A stretch of 64,000 nt of DNA from Bacteroidales bacterium (GTDB lineage Bacteria; Bacteroidota; Bacteroidia; Bacteroidales; UBA932). The stretch covers positions 172,851 through 236,850 of the forward strand of contig JAFRSW010000022.1 of the NCBI GenBank assembly GCA_017427385.1, read 5' to 3'. The notes beneath the pieces are model-generated. The model had not been told where the DNA came from. It saw only the letters and a list, made by a program, of their open reading frames with translations, and ran no database searches. Below, one piece after another: positions 26,026 to 35,347 of the stretch (position 1 is the stretch's first letter; every line of letters begins with the position of its first letter). Position numbers and translations under genes: made by a program.

Positions 26026-26496
26026 CTACCTATTCGGATCAATCCCCTTCCGCCAGAAACGGGCGGTGATATCTTCCCGATGGTAGTACAGCCGCTGGTT
26101 GGTGGTGCGTTCGTTAAGCGGCCCGCACTCGGGGCGGTAAGGGCCGACTTTCACGTAGTCGAATGCATCCCAGAATTCGGGCTCTACCTCCTCGCGGCCG
26201 GAATACAGGGCGATTTCCAGGGCAGGATGGGCTGCGCGGATGTGGGCGGCGAGGGCCAGGAGAGCATCCGGATCGCGTCCCTCCCCCAGGAACAGGAAGC
26301 AGTTGACGCCGAAATTGTCTGCTATCAGCCAGTCTACGGTTTCCGGCGTGAGTTCCTCACCAATATCCAGTTTCAGAAAGGGAGAATGGCATCCTACGCA
26401 ATTTCCCCGGCAGTTGCTTATGTCGACTGCCAGGGAAACACGGTCCGGAATTTCCTCCAGGACCACAGACGTCATCTGGGGGACGTACTTGATCAC
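26026..26496 (-). CDS. nrdG: Anaerobic ribonucleotide reductase activating protein
   Basis: Radical-SAM activase of 156 residues that installs the glycyl radical in NrdD. The cluster motif is CRGNCVGC (Cys29, Cys33, Cys36; CX3CX2C), and FLFLGEGRDP is the following glycine-rich SAM-binding segment. The start is GTG, overlapping the nrdD stop (GTGA), so translation is probably coupled. The pair supplies deoxynucleotides under strict anaerobiosis. Confidence 0.93.
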   Translation of the reverse strand: MIKYVPQMTSVVLEEIPDRVSLAVDISNCRGNCVGCHSPFLKLDIGEELTPETVDWLIADNFGVNCFLFLGEGRDPDALLALAAHIRAAHPALEIALYSGREEVEPEFWDAFDYVKVGPYRPECGPLNERTTNQRLYYHREDITARFWRKGIDPNR

Positions 26497-28670
26497 TTTT
26501 CGTTATAGAATCTGTGGTACGCCTCTTCTTGGCGCATCTCGCTGAAGGAAGAAATCCTCTTCAGATAACCGATGACGCGGGTAAGGTAATCCAGATTCTC
26601 GCTACCGCACTTCGGGCACACGGTAAGGGTATCCTTGCTGATGTAGCCGCAGTCGTTGCAGACTGTATTGCGACAGTTGAAGGTGAAGTAGTTGGTGCCG
26701 TAGTGGGCGGCGGTGTTAAGCAGCTGCCTGTACTGATCCTTGCTGAGGTGCTCCGCTATGTTCATGTGCAGGGCGGAACCGCCGTCAAGGTACTTCACAT
26801 ATTCCTCGCCATGGAGCTTGAACTTGTCTATCATGCTCAGCTTGTCATCCTCAGGATTGTAGAAGTAGGAAGAGTACATGTTGTGCTTGGGAGAGACGAA
26901 ATAGCCGTCCTTGCGGTCCCAGTTGTAGTTCTTGCCGGAAAGGTTCTCGCCGGGCACGAACTCGGTGTTGAACATCGCATCCTTGGTCTTGTCCTTGCGG
27001 TTGGCCTTGTTGATGGTCTCCAGGAGATTGTTCACGAACTCCTTGTACTCATCGTTCGGAGAGATCTCCAGCCCGAGGAACTCGGCGGCGTCGGTGAGAC
27101 CGTTCACGCCAACGGTGAGGTACTGCTTGCGCATGTCGATGAAGCCGGCCTTGTAGACGTCGAGCATGTCCGCCTTCAGGAAGTCCTTGATGATTTCGTT
27201 GAAAGCGATCTGATACTTGTGCACGCGCTCGGTTTCTTCCGTAATAGCATCGCTGATGTACTTGTAGAGGCCTTTCTTGTCGTAGTTGCCCTGCTCGAGC
27301 GGCTTGCCGGGCTCGAGGTCCACACGCTTCTCCCTCTTGAAGTAGTCGCGCGCGGCATCCTGGATCAGGCGGTTCAAGTTGATGGTCATCACCGACTTAC
27401 TGCCGGTAGCCACGGAAGCGGTGCCCATGGAGTACTGGTGGGTGGTGTGGTTGTGTGCGTCGTCGTCCTTCTGGATTTCGTTACGCAGACGGCAGCAGCT
27501 GGAAAGGCTGTCCGGGCTGTTGGAGATGTAGCAGAAGAAGCTGTGACCCTTTGCCCACATTTCTGCGGTGAAATCGGCGTACTCCTTGTCGGCGTAGTCG
27601 TCTCCGCCATCGGTAAGAAGGGCCATAGTCTCGACCGGGAAGGTCAGGATGTAGTGATTGCGCTCCTCGTTGAACCAGTTCATGAAGTGCTTCTGGAGCC
27701 AGTTCAGCGTCTCCCACTTGGGAGCCGTGCCGTCCGGGAAGCGGAAATCGCCGAACACGCCCTCGAAATAAGGCTTGTCGAAGTAACCTATGTTCCAGAA
27801 CACTGTCTGGTAGCCGCGGTTGCCGGCAGGCATGTTCATGGAGTGTACCACCTGCTGGAAGCAGTTGTCGATAACCTTGGTGAGGGTGCGCTGCTTGGCG
27901 TTATTCTCCACAACTTCGTCGAGGCGCTCCAGATAATTGTCGCCATAGTCCTTGCGGATGAAATAGTCCAGATACATGAGGAACTCGGGAGTAGCCACCG
28001 CGCCCATGAACTGCGAGGAGATGGAGTACACCAGGTTGATGAACTCTCCGCAGAAACTCTTCAGGTCGGTGGGAGCGATGGACACGCCGCCCAGCTCACG
28101 CAGGCCGCTCACGAGGAAAGGATACATGGTGATCGCCACGCAGTAAGGATATCCGGGAGTACCGCTCTCGTCGTGCTTGTAGAGCACATGGGACTCCAGG
28201 TCCCTGATGTACTGGTCGGCAAGCTCGGCGCCATACAGGTTCTTGATCTTGTCCTGCATGATGTAGCGGTTCTGCTTGATATTATTCTCCTTATAGAGCT
28301 CGGTACCAAGCGTCACGATATTCTTGCGGGTGACGTTGGCGTTGGCGTCGAACTTGGAGCCTGTCGCTGCGTTGGAAGCCTTGATATAGTCCTTGATGAA
28401 GTCCCTCTTCTTGCGGAGGTCCTTGCCGTCGTCGAACTTCTGGATATACTCCAGGGCAGCCTTCTTATTGATGGACATGAGGGAATCCACCACCTGGCGG
28501 CGGATTTCCTGGCTTGTCATGTTATTATAAATATAAAGGTTGTCGGTAATGGATACCACCACCTCCTCCGGACAGCGCTGGCCGGTGGATTTGTAGGTTT
28601 GGCGAATACCTTTCTTCAGCTTCTCAAGATCGAACTCTTCGACGGTTCCATTTGTTTTCCTAACGTCCAT
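26493..28670 (-). CDS. nrdD: Anaerobic ribonucleoside-triphosphate reductase
   Basis: Class III ribonucleotide reductase of 725 residues. An ATP-cone allosteric domain occupies about 1-95. The C-terminal zinc site has CNDC and CPKC, and the glycyl radical loop is RVIGYL with Gly701. It converts NTPs to dNTPs with a glycyl radical made by NrdG, encoded next with a 4-nt overlap. A roughly 100-nt leader precedes it, following a TAACTTTG box. Confidence 0.95.
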   Translation of the reverse strand: MDVRKTNGTVEEFDLEKLKKGIRQTYKSTGQRCPEEVVVSITDNLYIYNNMTSQEIRRQVVDSLMSINKKAALEYIQKFDDGKDLRKKRDFIKDYIKASNAATGSKFDANANVTRKNIVTLGTELYKENNIKQNRYIMQDKIKNLYGAELADQYIRDLESHVLYKHDESGTPGYPYCVAITMYPFLVSGLRELGGVSIAPTDLKSFCGEFINLVYSISSQFMGAVATPEFLMYLDYFIRKDYGDNYLERLDEVVENNAKQRTLTKVIDNCFQQVVHSMNMPAGNRGYQTVFWNIGYFDKPYFEGVFGDFRFPDGTAPKWETLNWLQKHFMNWFNEERNHYILTFPVETMALLTDGGDDYADKEYADFTAEMWAKGHSFFCYISNSPDSLSSCCRLRNEIQKDDDAHNHTTHQYSMGTASVATGSKSVMTINLNRLIQDAARDYFKREKRVDLEPGKPLEQGNYDKKGLYKYISDAITEETERVHKYQIAFNEIIKDFLKADMLDVYKAGFIDMRKQYLTVGVNGLTDAAEFLGLEISPNDEYKEFVNNLLETINKANRKDKTKDAMFNTEFVPGENLSGKNYNWDRKDGYFVSPKHNMYSSYFYNPEDDKLSMIDKFKLHGEEYVKYLDGGSALHMNIAEHLSKDQYRQLLNTAAHYGTNYFTFNCRNTVCNDCGYISKDTLTVCPKCGSENLDYLTRVIGYLKRISSFSEMRQEEAYHRFYNEK

Positions 28671-28779
28671 ATAATCAATAGGTTACAAGGTTTTATAAAA
28701 GTCGTATCCGTGGTTTGGGGGCCAAAAATACCGAGTTGCAAACGCAACCCGAATCAGAGATTTAGGCCTTTTCCGGGAA

Positions 28780-28787
28780 CAAAGTTA
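28780..28787 (-). promoter_or_regulatory. -7 box of nrdDG
   Basis: TAACTTTG on the minus strand, about 110 nt before the nrdD start. The leader contains a short GC-rich hairpin (GTTGC/GCAAC) near 28724-28738 that is unexplained. The rest of the 28671-28871 gap shows no gene. Confidence 0.5.
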
Positions 28788-28791
28788 CTAA

Positions 28792-28820
28792 AAGAGGAGA
28801 CACGACGTGTGCCTCCTCTT
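28792..28820 (-). terminator. Hairpin after pepD
   Basis: Arms 28792-28799 and 28813-28820 form a perfect 8-bp stem with an inner ACAC/GTGT stem. On the minus strand only four T residues follow, so termination may be partial. It sits about 50 nt after the pepD stop and abuts the nrdD promoter. Confidence 0.65.
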
Positions 28821-28871
28821 GAAAAGTTATCAACACTTAACTAACAATCAAGTTTCAGTGTCTGCAAAGCG

Positions 28872-30323
28872 CTATCTTTCCGGGATGTCCTTCAAAACCT
28901 CCACGAGGAAGTCCCATGCCTTCTGCACTGAAGGGATGTAGCAGCGCTCATCAGGGGAATGAGGGCTCTTGAGGGTGGGTCCGCATGAAATCATATCCAG
29001 TCCGGGATAGATACCTCCGATGATTCCGCATTCCAGGCCGGCGTGGATCGCCATTACCTCGGGCTCCTTGCCATAGAGTTTCTTATAGGATTCCTTCATC
29101 ACACGCAGGATCACGCTCTTGTCGTCCGGAGCCCATCCGGAATACGCGCCCACGAAGCGGGTCTTGATGCCGGCGTTGTTCAAAACCGCCGCGATCTTGC
29201 GAGAGAGGGCCACCTTGGCGCTGTCGATGAAGCTGCGCATCAGGGTGACGATGGCCACCTTTCCACCGGCTATCTTCACGATTGCCAGGTTGTTGGAGGT
29301 CTCCACGGTGCCGGGCATGGTCTGCGACATGCGCTCCACTCCGTCCGGGCACGCGAGCACGGCGTTCACCAGCGCGCGGGCCTCATCATCCTTCACATAA
29401 CCCTTGCTGAAGATGGCTGGAGTGAGGCTGATGCTCATGTCGGGATCGGTCTGGGCGAACTCGTCCAGCACCTGCAGGCCGGCCTTGCGCAGCACGCGTG
29501 CCACCTTTGAAGGATCTTTGATATAGAGCAGGACCTCCGCCTCGCGGGGGATGGCATTGCGCATGTTACCGCCGGTGAATTCCACCAGCTTGGTGTCGGT
29601 CTTGGCCAGAATGACATCCGTCAGGCGGGCGGCTATGCGGTTGGCATTGGCACGGCAGAGGATGATATCCATTCCCGAGTGACCTCCCTGGCAGCCTTTA
29701 ACCTGCAGGGAATACGCCTGGTAGCCCTTAGGACGGCGGACCTTGGTGTAGCGGCCGGTGCCCTCGGTATCCATGCCTCCGGCGCAGCCCACATAGAGTT
29801 CACCCTCGGTTTCGGAGTCGAGATTGATGAGGATGTCCCCCTTCAGCACTCCGGGCTGAAGCTTGTTGGCGCCGGTCATGCCGGTCTCTTCATCGTAGGT
29901 GATGAGTATTTCGATAGGGCCGTGCTTCAGGTCCTTGCTCTCCGCGACGGCCATTGCCATGGCAACGCCCATGCCGTCGTCGGCGCCGAGCGTGGTGCCC
30001 TTTGCCTTGACCCACTCACCGTCGATCCAGGTCTCGATGGGATCGGTGAGGAAATCGTGCTTCACGTCGTTGTTCTTCTGGGGAACCATATCCATATGGC
30101 CCTGGAGGATGACGGTCTTGCGGTTCTCGTAGCCAGGAGTGGCCGGAACCTTCATTATTACGTTCCCGGTTGCGTCTGCAAACGTTTCCACCTTGTGTTC
30201 CTTGCCCCATTTGAGCAGGAACTCACGCACCTTCTCCTCGTGTTTGGAAGGGCGCGGATAACGGGTAAGCTGGTAGAAATTGTTCCAGACGAGTGCGGGT
30301 TTGAGGTCTTTGATAGTAGACAT
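28872..30323 (-). CDS. pepD: Aminoacyl-histidine dipeptidase (Xaa-His dipeptidase)
   Basis: M20-family dinuclear zinc peptidase of 483 residues, cytoplasmic. Metal ligands appear in LQGHMDMVPQK (His76, Asp78), TLGADDGMG (Asp115), and TYDEETGMTGA with the catalytic Glu. The N-terminal SKHEEKVREFL and the C-terminal HAGLECGIIG are PepD-like. It cleaves a broad range of dipeptides. The gene lies 11 nt after the DUF4831 gene, so it is the last of a three-gene minus-strand operon. Confidence 0.92.
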   Translation of the reverse strand: MSTIKDLKPALVWNNFYQLTRYPRPSKHEEKVREFLLKWGKEHKVETFADATGNVIMKVPATPGYENRKTVILQGHMDMVPQKNNDVKHDFLTDPIETWIDGEWVKAKGTTLGADDGMGVAMAMAVAESKDLKHGPIEILITYDEETGMTGANKLQPGVLKGDILINLDSETEGELYVGCAGGMDTEGTGRYTKVRRPKGYQAYSLQVKGCQGGHSGMDIILCRANANRIAARLTDVILAKTDTKLVEFTGGNMRNAIPREAEVLLYIKDPSKVARVLRKAGLQVLDEFAQTDPDMSISLTPAIFSKGYVKDDEARALVNAVLACPDGVERMSQTMPGTVETSNNLAIVKIAGGKVAIVTLMRSFIDSAKVALSRKIAAVLNNAGIKTRFVGAYSGWAPDDKSVILRVMKESYKKLYGKEPEVMAIHAGLECGIIGGIYPGLDMISCGPTLKSPHSPDERCYIPSVQKAWDFLVEVLKDIPER

Positions 30324-30334
30324 AGTATTATCGC

Positions 30335-31330
30335 TTATTTGGTTTTATAGATCGGGTAGCTTGCCACTATGCCCAGCTGGTAGATGGGCACGCGGGTCTG
30401 CAGGATGGTGGACATGCCGTCCGTGAGGCGGCATCCGCAAACTGCAGGGATGCGGTATTTGATTTCCTGGACTGGCTTGGCCTTGTTGTCGACAGCCGGA
30501 GCGGGAGCCACTTCCTCGACGGTCAGCTGAAGGTAGAACGGCCTTCCGGACACATTGTCCGCAGGCACGAGACCTTCTTCGTCCGACAGGCGGAATGCGA
30601 TGTAGGTCTGGTTCTTGCGCGCAACCGGAATCACCTCAAAGCTGGCGGTCTGTGAACCGTATTCGCTATATCCTGTGAAGAGGGTGAGGTAATCCTGCTC
30701 CAGTTTATTCAGGGCGTCGATGGTGGCTTTCATGGCCTCGCCGCTGTAAGTGGCATCGGTGTCACCGACAAGGATCTTGTATTTGTTCTCGCGGATCTCG
30801 AAAATCTTGTCTGCGACCTCCTTGGCCTTTGCCTCAGTGCTCTTTTCCACTATCACCTGCTGACGCACGGCATGATTGTCGGTGTCGTACAGAGTGTTGG
30901 TACGCTCGGTGAGGTTGGAGGGCATGCCCTTATCCGAGAAGCCGGTCCCCTTCCCCACAGGATACTTCCATCCCTTGTCGGAATTGTAAGAGCCGGCAGG
31001 GCCGGATACAAGGCCCTGGCTGGTGAGCTGGAGGAACACCGGATGGCTCTGCTGGTTCATGACATAGGAATACCGCTGGCTCTGGTCCGCCTCTACCGCG
31101 GGCACCATCTTGACGGAGGTGACGGAATAGGAGACATGATCATCCAGTTCGGCTTTCACGCCAAGGTATTTCTGTGCGTACTGGGCATATGGACCGGCAT
31201 AGAACTGCTCTCTCTGGGCCTCTATGTTGAATACGAGCACAGTCTGCGGCATCGAATACGACACGTTGCCCTGAGCCTTGCCCAGGAGCGGAAGAAGCAA
31301 CGTGGCTAAGATTATAATCGTACGTTTCAT
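30335..31330 (-). CDS. DUF4831 family secreted protein
   Basis: Exported protein of 331 residues with a signal peptide (MKRTIIILATLLLPLLGKAQ). I start at 31330 because this ATG begins the signal peptide; the in-frame upstream extension lies inside the acyltransferase gene. Features such as YAQKYLGV, ILVGDTDATYSGEAMKA and LEQDYLTLFTGY match the Bacteroidales-specific DUF4831 family, whose role is unknown. It sits 1 nt after the lipid acyltransferase, hinting at an envelope function. Confidence 0.8.
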   Translation of the reverse strand: MKRTIIILATLLLPLLGKAQGNVSYSMPQTVLVFNIEAQREQFYAGPYAQYAQKYLGVKAELDDHVSYSVTSVKMVPAVEADQSQRYSYVMNQQSHPVFLQLTSQGLVSGPAGSYNSDKGWKYPVGKGTGFSDKGMPSNLTERTNTLYDTDNHAVRQQVIVEKSTEAKAKEVADKIFEIRENKYKILVGDTDATYSGEAMKATIDALNKLEQDYLTLFTGYSEYGSQTASFEVIPVARKNQTYIAFRLSDEEGLVPADNVSGRPFYLQLTVEEVAPAPAVDNKAKPVQEIKYRIPAVCGCRLTDGMSTILQTRVPIYQLGIVASYPIYKTK

Positions 31331-31331
31331 A

Positions 31332-32264
31332 TTATTTCCAGCGTTTATGAGTCCAGAGATAGTTCCAGGGCTGATCCTTGATATCTTTCTCCAACTCGGC
31401 ATAATACATTTCCATGATGCGTTCAGGAGTGTAGTCCGCTGCATTGCTGCAGATGGGCACGAACTCCACGCTGTAACGGCCTCGGCCGGTCACCTTCCAG
31501 CGGAGATAGTTCACGCTCATTCCGAACTTGTTTGCAAGAGCCGCGCCACCGGTCATCGCCAGCGTTTCCTGGTTCAGGAATTTCCCGACATTGTGCTTGG
31601 ATGCGATGTGGTAGGGATACTGGTCCGTAGGGAAAATGTAGATGAACTTCTGCCTGCGGTGTGCTATTGCGAAACGGAACACTTCAAGCGATTCCAGGTA
31701 GCCGTCGAAGTCGGTGTCTTTCAGAGAGTTGCAGCGATTGTCCTCGATCACTCGGTCCCAGAGTTTACTCTTCAGGCGACGGTATACCACACCGATCTCT
31801 TCCGGGCAGGATTTTAACGGGACTTCTTTGTTGTGATTGTAGCTGAACCATCCGCCCAGAAGTTCCCAGTTGCCTGCATGGCTGCTCAGCACCATTACAT
31901 TGGTGCTATTATCGTATACCTCGTTAAAAACTTCCGGGTTCAGGATATCAACTATTCCGGATTCGTTCAGGCGCTTGCGCCCGCGGGCATTCCTGCATCC
32001 GCCGAACCATATGGCCTCGGCCACTATATCCCCGAAATGACGGTAACATTCTTTCATCAGTTCCTTCAGTTCACCGTACTTCTTTTCCGGAAAACTGCGG
32101 GAGAGATTGGTCATCACAACGTCTCTGCGATAATGGATTACATCCCGCATCAGCCAGCTTAAGAACCGGCCGAAGCCAAGATGGAAGCCAAGCGGCAGCC
32201 GGGCTAAAAGCCCGAGCAGGGCTTCTACCAGAACTACTCCAATGGAACGCTTCTCTTGTTGCAT
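31332..32264 (-). CDS. Lipid A biosynthesis (LpxL/HtrB-type) acyltransferase
   Basis: Inner-membrane acyltransferase of 310 residues that should add a secondary acyl chain to lipid A. The N-terminal helix is followed by VLSSHAGNWELLG, the HX4(D/E) catalytic motif of the family, and by FPTDQYPYHIASKHNVGKFLNQETLAMTGGAALANKFG, the usual acceptor-binding region. Its -7 box is 6 nt from the ATG. It heads the operon with DUF4831 and pepD and diverges from the peptide transporter gene. Confidence 0.9.
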   Translation of the reverse strand: MQQEKRSIGVVLVEALLGLLARLPLGFHLGFGRFLSWLMRDVIHYRRDVVMTNLSRSFPEKKYGELKELMKECYRHFGDIVAEAIWFGGCRNARGRKRLNESGIVDILNPEVFNEVYDNSTNVMVLSSHAGNWELLGGWFSYNHNKEVPLKSCPEEIGVVYRRLKSKLWDRVIEDNRCNSLKDTDFDGYLESLEVFRFAIAHRRQKFIYIFPTDQYPYHIASKHNVGKFLNQETLAMTGGAALANKFGMSVNYLRWKVTGRGRYSVEFVPICSNAADYTPERIMEMYYAELEKDIKDQPWNYLWTHKRWK

Positions 32265-32270
32265 AGTTCA

Positions 32271-32278
32271 CAAATATA
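32271..32278 (-). promoter_or_regulatory. -7 box of the acyltransferase operon, near-leaderless spacing
   Basis: TATATTTG on the minus strand with only 6 nt before the ATG at 32264. It faces away from the plus-strand box at 32301-32308. Confidence 0.6.
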
Positions 32279-32300
32279 CTCAAAATCCCCATTATTTTAT

Positions 32301-32308
32301 TATATTTG
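32301..32308 (+). promoter_or_regulatory. -7 box of the peptide transporter gene
   Basis: TATATTTG on the plus strand, 32 nt upstream of the ATG at 32341; divergent partner of the box at 32271-32278. Confidence 0.65.
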
Positions 32309-32340
32309 TAAGAATTTGAATTCAATTTAAAGCAAACGAT

Positions 32341-34023
32341 ATGTTCAAAGGTCAACCTAAAGGCTTATTCGCCCTCGCTCTCGCCAACACCGGCGAGCGC
32401 TTCGGCTACTACACCATGCTGGCCATCTTCCTGCTATTCCTGCAGGCCAAGTTCGGTTTCTCCGCCGCAGCCGCGGGCCAGTTCTATGCCATTTTCCTTG
32501 CAGCGGTCTACTTCATGCCCGTGATCGGCGGCTGGCTCGCCGACAAGATCGGTTTCGGCAAGTGCGTAATCACAGGTGTTTGCGTCATGTTCACCGGCTA
32601 CCTCTGCCTGGCCATTCCCACCGACGCGTTCGCAGCACGCGGTTTCGCCCTCACCCTGATGATAGGCGCCCTGCTGCTGATTGCCGTGGGCACAGGCCTC
32701 TTCAAGGGTAACCTGCAGGTGCTCGTGGGCAACCTGTACGACGATCCCAAGTACTCCGCAAAGCGCGATTCGGCCTTCAGTCTCTTCTACATGGCCATCA
32801 ACATCGGCGCCATGTTCGCACCCACAGCCGCCACGGCCCTCACCAACAGGCACCTGGCCGGCGCCGGCCTCATCTACAAGGCCGACATTCCTGCCCTCGC
32901 ACACCAGTATCTGGGCGGCACCCTGGCGGATCCTTCCATTCTGGAAGGCCTCAAGGCCGCCATGCCCGGCGAGCAGATCGCCAGCATGGACCTCGGCACC
33001 TTCAGCCAGTACTACATCAACAACCTTTCCACCGCTTACAACCTCGGATTCGCGGTTGCATGCGTGTCGCTGATAGTTTCCATAGCCATCTACCTCGGAT
33101 GCCGCAGCTGGTTCAAGCATGCGGACGTGAACGCCAAGCAGGCCAAGGCCGGCGAGGGCGCACCCGTGCAGGAGCTCACTCCCAAGCAGACCAAAGACCG
33201 CATCACCGCCCTCATCTGGGTCTTCGCGGTCGTCATCTTCTTCTGGATGGCATTCCATCAGAACGGATCCTCGCTTACCTACTTCGCCCGCGACTACACC
33301 CAGACTTCAGTCGCAGGTCCGCTGAAGATCGGCTTCAACATCTGGGCCCTCGCCCTGATAGCGGTTTCCATCTACACCCTGTTCGGTACCTTCCAGTCTG
33401 AGACATCCCGTGGAAAGACCATCAGCGGAATCGTGACGCTCGCCCTCTGGGCCGGCGCATGGGCCCTCTACAAGGGCATGGCTCCGGAAATCCACATCCT
33501 TCCCCAGCAGTTCCAGCAGTTCAACCCCTTCTTCGTGGTAGCCCTCACACCTATCTCCATGGCAATTTTCGCGGCACTGGCGAACAAGGGCAAGGAGCCT
33601 TCCGCGCCTAAGAAGATAGGCCTCGGCATGTTCGTGGCCGCATTGGGATACCTCATCATGCTGGCGGCCTCCAAGGGTCAGCCGGCCCCTTCGGACCTCG
33701 TATCCGTTGGCGGCGTTTCGCCCGATCCTGTGGTTCCCACCTATCTGATATCCACCTACCTGGTGCTCACATTCGCTGAGCTGCTGCTCTCCCCCATGGG
33801 AATCTCCTTCGTCTCGAAGGTTGCCCCTCCCAAGTACAAGGGTCTGATGATGGGTCTGTGGTTCGCCGCCACCGCCGTTGGCAACTACCTCAGTTCCATC
33901 CCCTCCATGCTCTGGAACAATGTTCCCCTGTGGGTCAACTGGAGCGTGCTGATGGCACTCTGCGTAATCTCCGGCGTAGTCATGTTCTCCATGCTTCGCA
34001 AGCTCGAAGCTGCAACCGCATAG
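32341..34023 (+). CDS. POT/PTR family proton-dependent oligopeptide transporter
   Basis: Inner-membrane symporter of 560 residues with about 12-14 helices that imports di- and tripeptides with protons. NTGERFGYYTM at about 16-26 is the ExxERFxYY-type motif, and GTGLFKGNLQVLVGNLYDD and FYMAINIGAMF are the PTR2 signatures. It lies 3 nt before the TIGR02757 gene. Peptide uptake fits the nearby pepD and, possibly, peptides released by wall degradation. Confidence 0.94.
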   Translation: MFKGQPKGLFALALANTGERFGYYTMLAIFLLFLQAKFGFSAAAAGQFYAIFLAAVYFMPVIGGWLADKIGFGKCVITGVCVMFTGYLCLAIPTDAFAARGFALTLMIGALLLIAVGTGLFKGNLQVLVGNLYDDPKYSAKRDSAFSLFYMAINIGAMFAPTAATALTNRHLAGAGLIYKADIPALAHQYLGGTLADPSILEGLKAAMPGEQIASMDLGTFSQYYINNLSTAYNLGFAVACVSLIVSIAIYLGCRSWFKHADVNAKQAKAGEGAPVQELTPKQTKDRITALIWVFAVVIFFWMAFHQNGSSLTYFARDYTQTSVAGPLKIGFNIWALALIAVSIYTLFGTFQSETSRGKTISGIVTLALWAGAWALYKGMAPEIHILPQQFQQFNPFFVVALTPISMAIFAALANKGKEPSAPKKIGLGMFVAALGYLIMLAASKGQPAPSDLVSVGGVSPDPVVPTYLISTYLVLTFAELLLSPMGISFVSKVAPPKYKGLMMGLWFAATAVGNYLSSIPSMLWNNVPLWVNWSVLMALCVISGVVMFSMLRKLEAATA

Positions 34024-34026
34024 CAT

Positions 34027-34764
34027 ATGGACCAGGCTGTTGCCGATAAACTTCTGCTCTGGGCGGAACGCTACAACAATCCCAAGTATTTCGAAGAGGA
34101 TCCTATAGCGTTCCCCCGGCGTTTCCACAGCATGATGACCACCATCCAGCCCGTACTGGGCTTCGAGGGTGGAGAATGGCGCCCGTGCCTGCAGGATGTT
34201 GAAATTGCGGCTGTGTTCGCGGCACATTTCGCCTGGGGGCGCAGGGCCATGATCGTGCGGGACTGCAGCCGTCTGTTCGACGAAATGATGTGGCGGCCCT
34301 ACGACTACGTGATGGCCGGGGACTGGCGCAGCGACTCATCTTCCATACACCGCACGGTGAAATGGAGCGAGGTGGCGAGAATCTGCAAGAGACTTAAGGA
34401 ATTCTATTCCTCTTCCGATACACTGGAAAGCCTTTCGGCAGACGAGATGCGCACGAAGATCTACGGACAGAAGGCCGATCCCAAGGCCGCAAACAAGAAG
34501 ATCTGGATGCTGCGTCGCTGGATGATACGTAACGACGGCCGCGTGGATCTCGGTCTCTGGAAGAACAGTTCCCCGGCAGACCTGGTGATTCCGCTGGATG
34601 TACACGTTTATCGCCAGGCCACCGAACTGGGCCTCACCAAACGCCGTTCGAAAGACATCGTCACCGCCCGCGACATCACCGAATCGTTCCGGGAGTTGTT
34701 CCCGGGCGACCCTGCAAAAGGCGATTTTGCCCTCTTCGGCTATGGAGTGAACTCTAATGCCTAA
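34027..34764 (+). CDS. TIGR02757 (DUF2400) family protein
   Basis: Cytoplasmic protein of 245 residues from a family of unknown function widespread in Bacteroidetes. Recognisable parts are YNNPKYFEEDPIAFP near the N-terminus, the VDLGLWKNSSPADLVIPLDVHV block, and the C-terminal PGDPAKGDFALFGYGV. The fold is likely helical and related to DNA glycosylase-type HhH proteins, though I see no catalytic residue. Its stop overlaps the start of the next gene by 8 nt. Confidence 0.85.
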   Translation: MDQAVADKLLLWAERYNNPKYFEEDPIAFPRRFHSMMTTIQPVLGFEGGEWRPCLQDVEIAAVFAAHFAWGRRAMIVRDCSRLFDEMMWRPYDYVMAGDWRSDSSSIHRTVKWSEVARICKRLKEFYSSSDTLESLSADEMRTKIYGQKADPKAANKKIWMLRRWMIRNDGRVDLGLWKNSSPADLVIPLDVHVYRQATELGLTKRRSKDIVTARDITESFRELFPGDPAKGDFALFGYGVNSNA

Positions 34765-35347
34765 CATGTATATCATCTCCGGATGCAACGGCTCCGGAAA
34801 GACAACCGCTTCCTACACGCTCCTCCCCGAAATGCTGGAGTGCAATCAGTTCGTGAATTCCGACGAGTTCGCGAAAAGCCTGTCGCCGTTCAATCCGGCG
34901 GAGGCTTCGGTTTCCGCCAGCCGCTTCATGCTGCAGAAGATATACTACCTGTTGGAGAACCATCTGGATTTCTGTGTCGAAACCACCCTGGCCACGCGTT
35001 CGCTGCTGGGAATCATCAATGAGGCCAAGTCCAGAGGCTACTCTATCAATATCCTTTATTTCTGGCTGAAGTCGCCGGAGATGGCCATCCAGCGCGTGAA
35101 GAACCGCGTTGCGGCAGGCGGGCACAATATCCCTGAACATGTGGTGCGGCGCCGCTATTACATGGGTCTGAACTATTTCTTCGAGACATACGCCCCCATC
35201 TGCGAGCGCTGGCTGCTGATCGACAACTCTACCGACCCCTTCACCATAGTCGCGGAGGGCAACCCCACCTGTGCCAATATCAAGGATAAAGAGAAATTCG
35301 ATATCATCCACAAGCTTGCCTACCCCGATGAAAACGAGCAGCAGTGA
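34757..35347 (+). CDS. Zeta-toxin-like P-loop kinase
   Basis: ATPase of 196 residues with Walker A GCNGSGKTT (9-17), the NSDEFAKSLSPFNP segment that in zeta toxins binds substrate, and the FCVETTLATRSLL strand typical of the family. Zeta toxins phosphorylate UDP-GlcNAc. No epsilon-type antitoxin gene is nearby; the gene overlaps its neighbours on both sides (TIGR02757 and tldD), so it is embedded in an operon and looks like a chromosomal housekeeping relative rather than an addiction module. The alternative ATG at 34766 is possible. Confidence 0.75.
   Translation: MPNMYIISGCNGSGKTTASYTLLPEMLECNQFVNSDEFAKSLSPFNPAEASVSASRFMLQKIYYLLENHLDFCVETTLATRSLLGIINEAKSRGYSINILYFWLKSPEMAIQRVKNRVAAGGHNIPEHVVRRRYYMGLNYFFETYAPICERWLLIDNSTDPFTIVAEGNPTCANIKDKEKFDIIHKLAYPDENEQQ

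Noticed and set aside
26514-28844. A 776-codon plus-strand open frame antisense to nrdD
   Set aside because: Shadow of nrdD, whose catalytic motifs are intact on the minus strand.
34757-35347. A classical epsilon/zeta toxin-antitoxin module
   Set aside because: No small upstream antitoxin gene; neighbours on both sides are full-length unrelated genes that overlap it.
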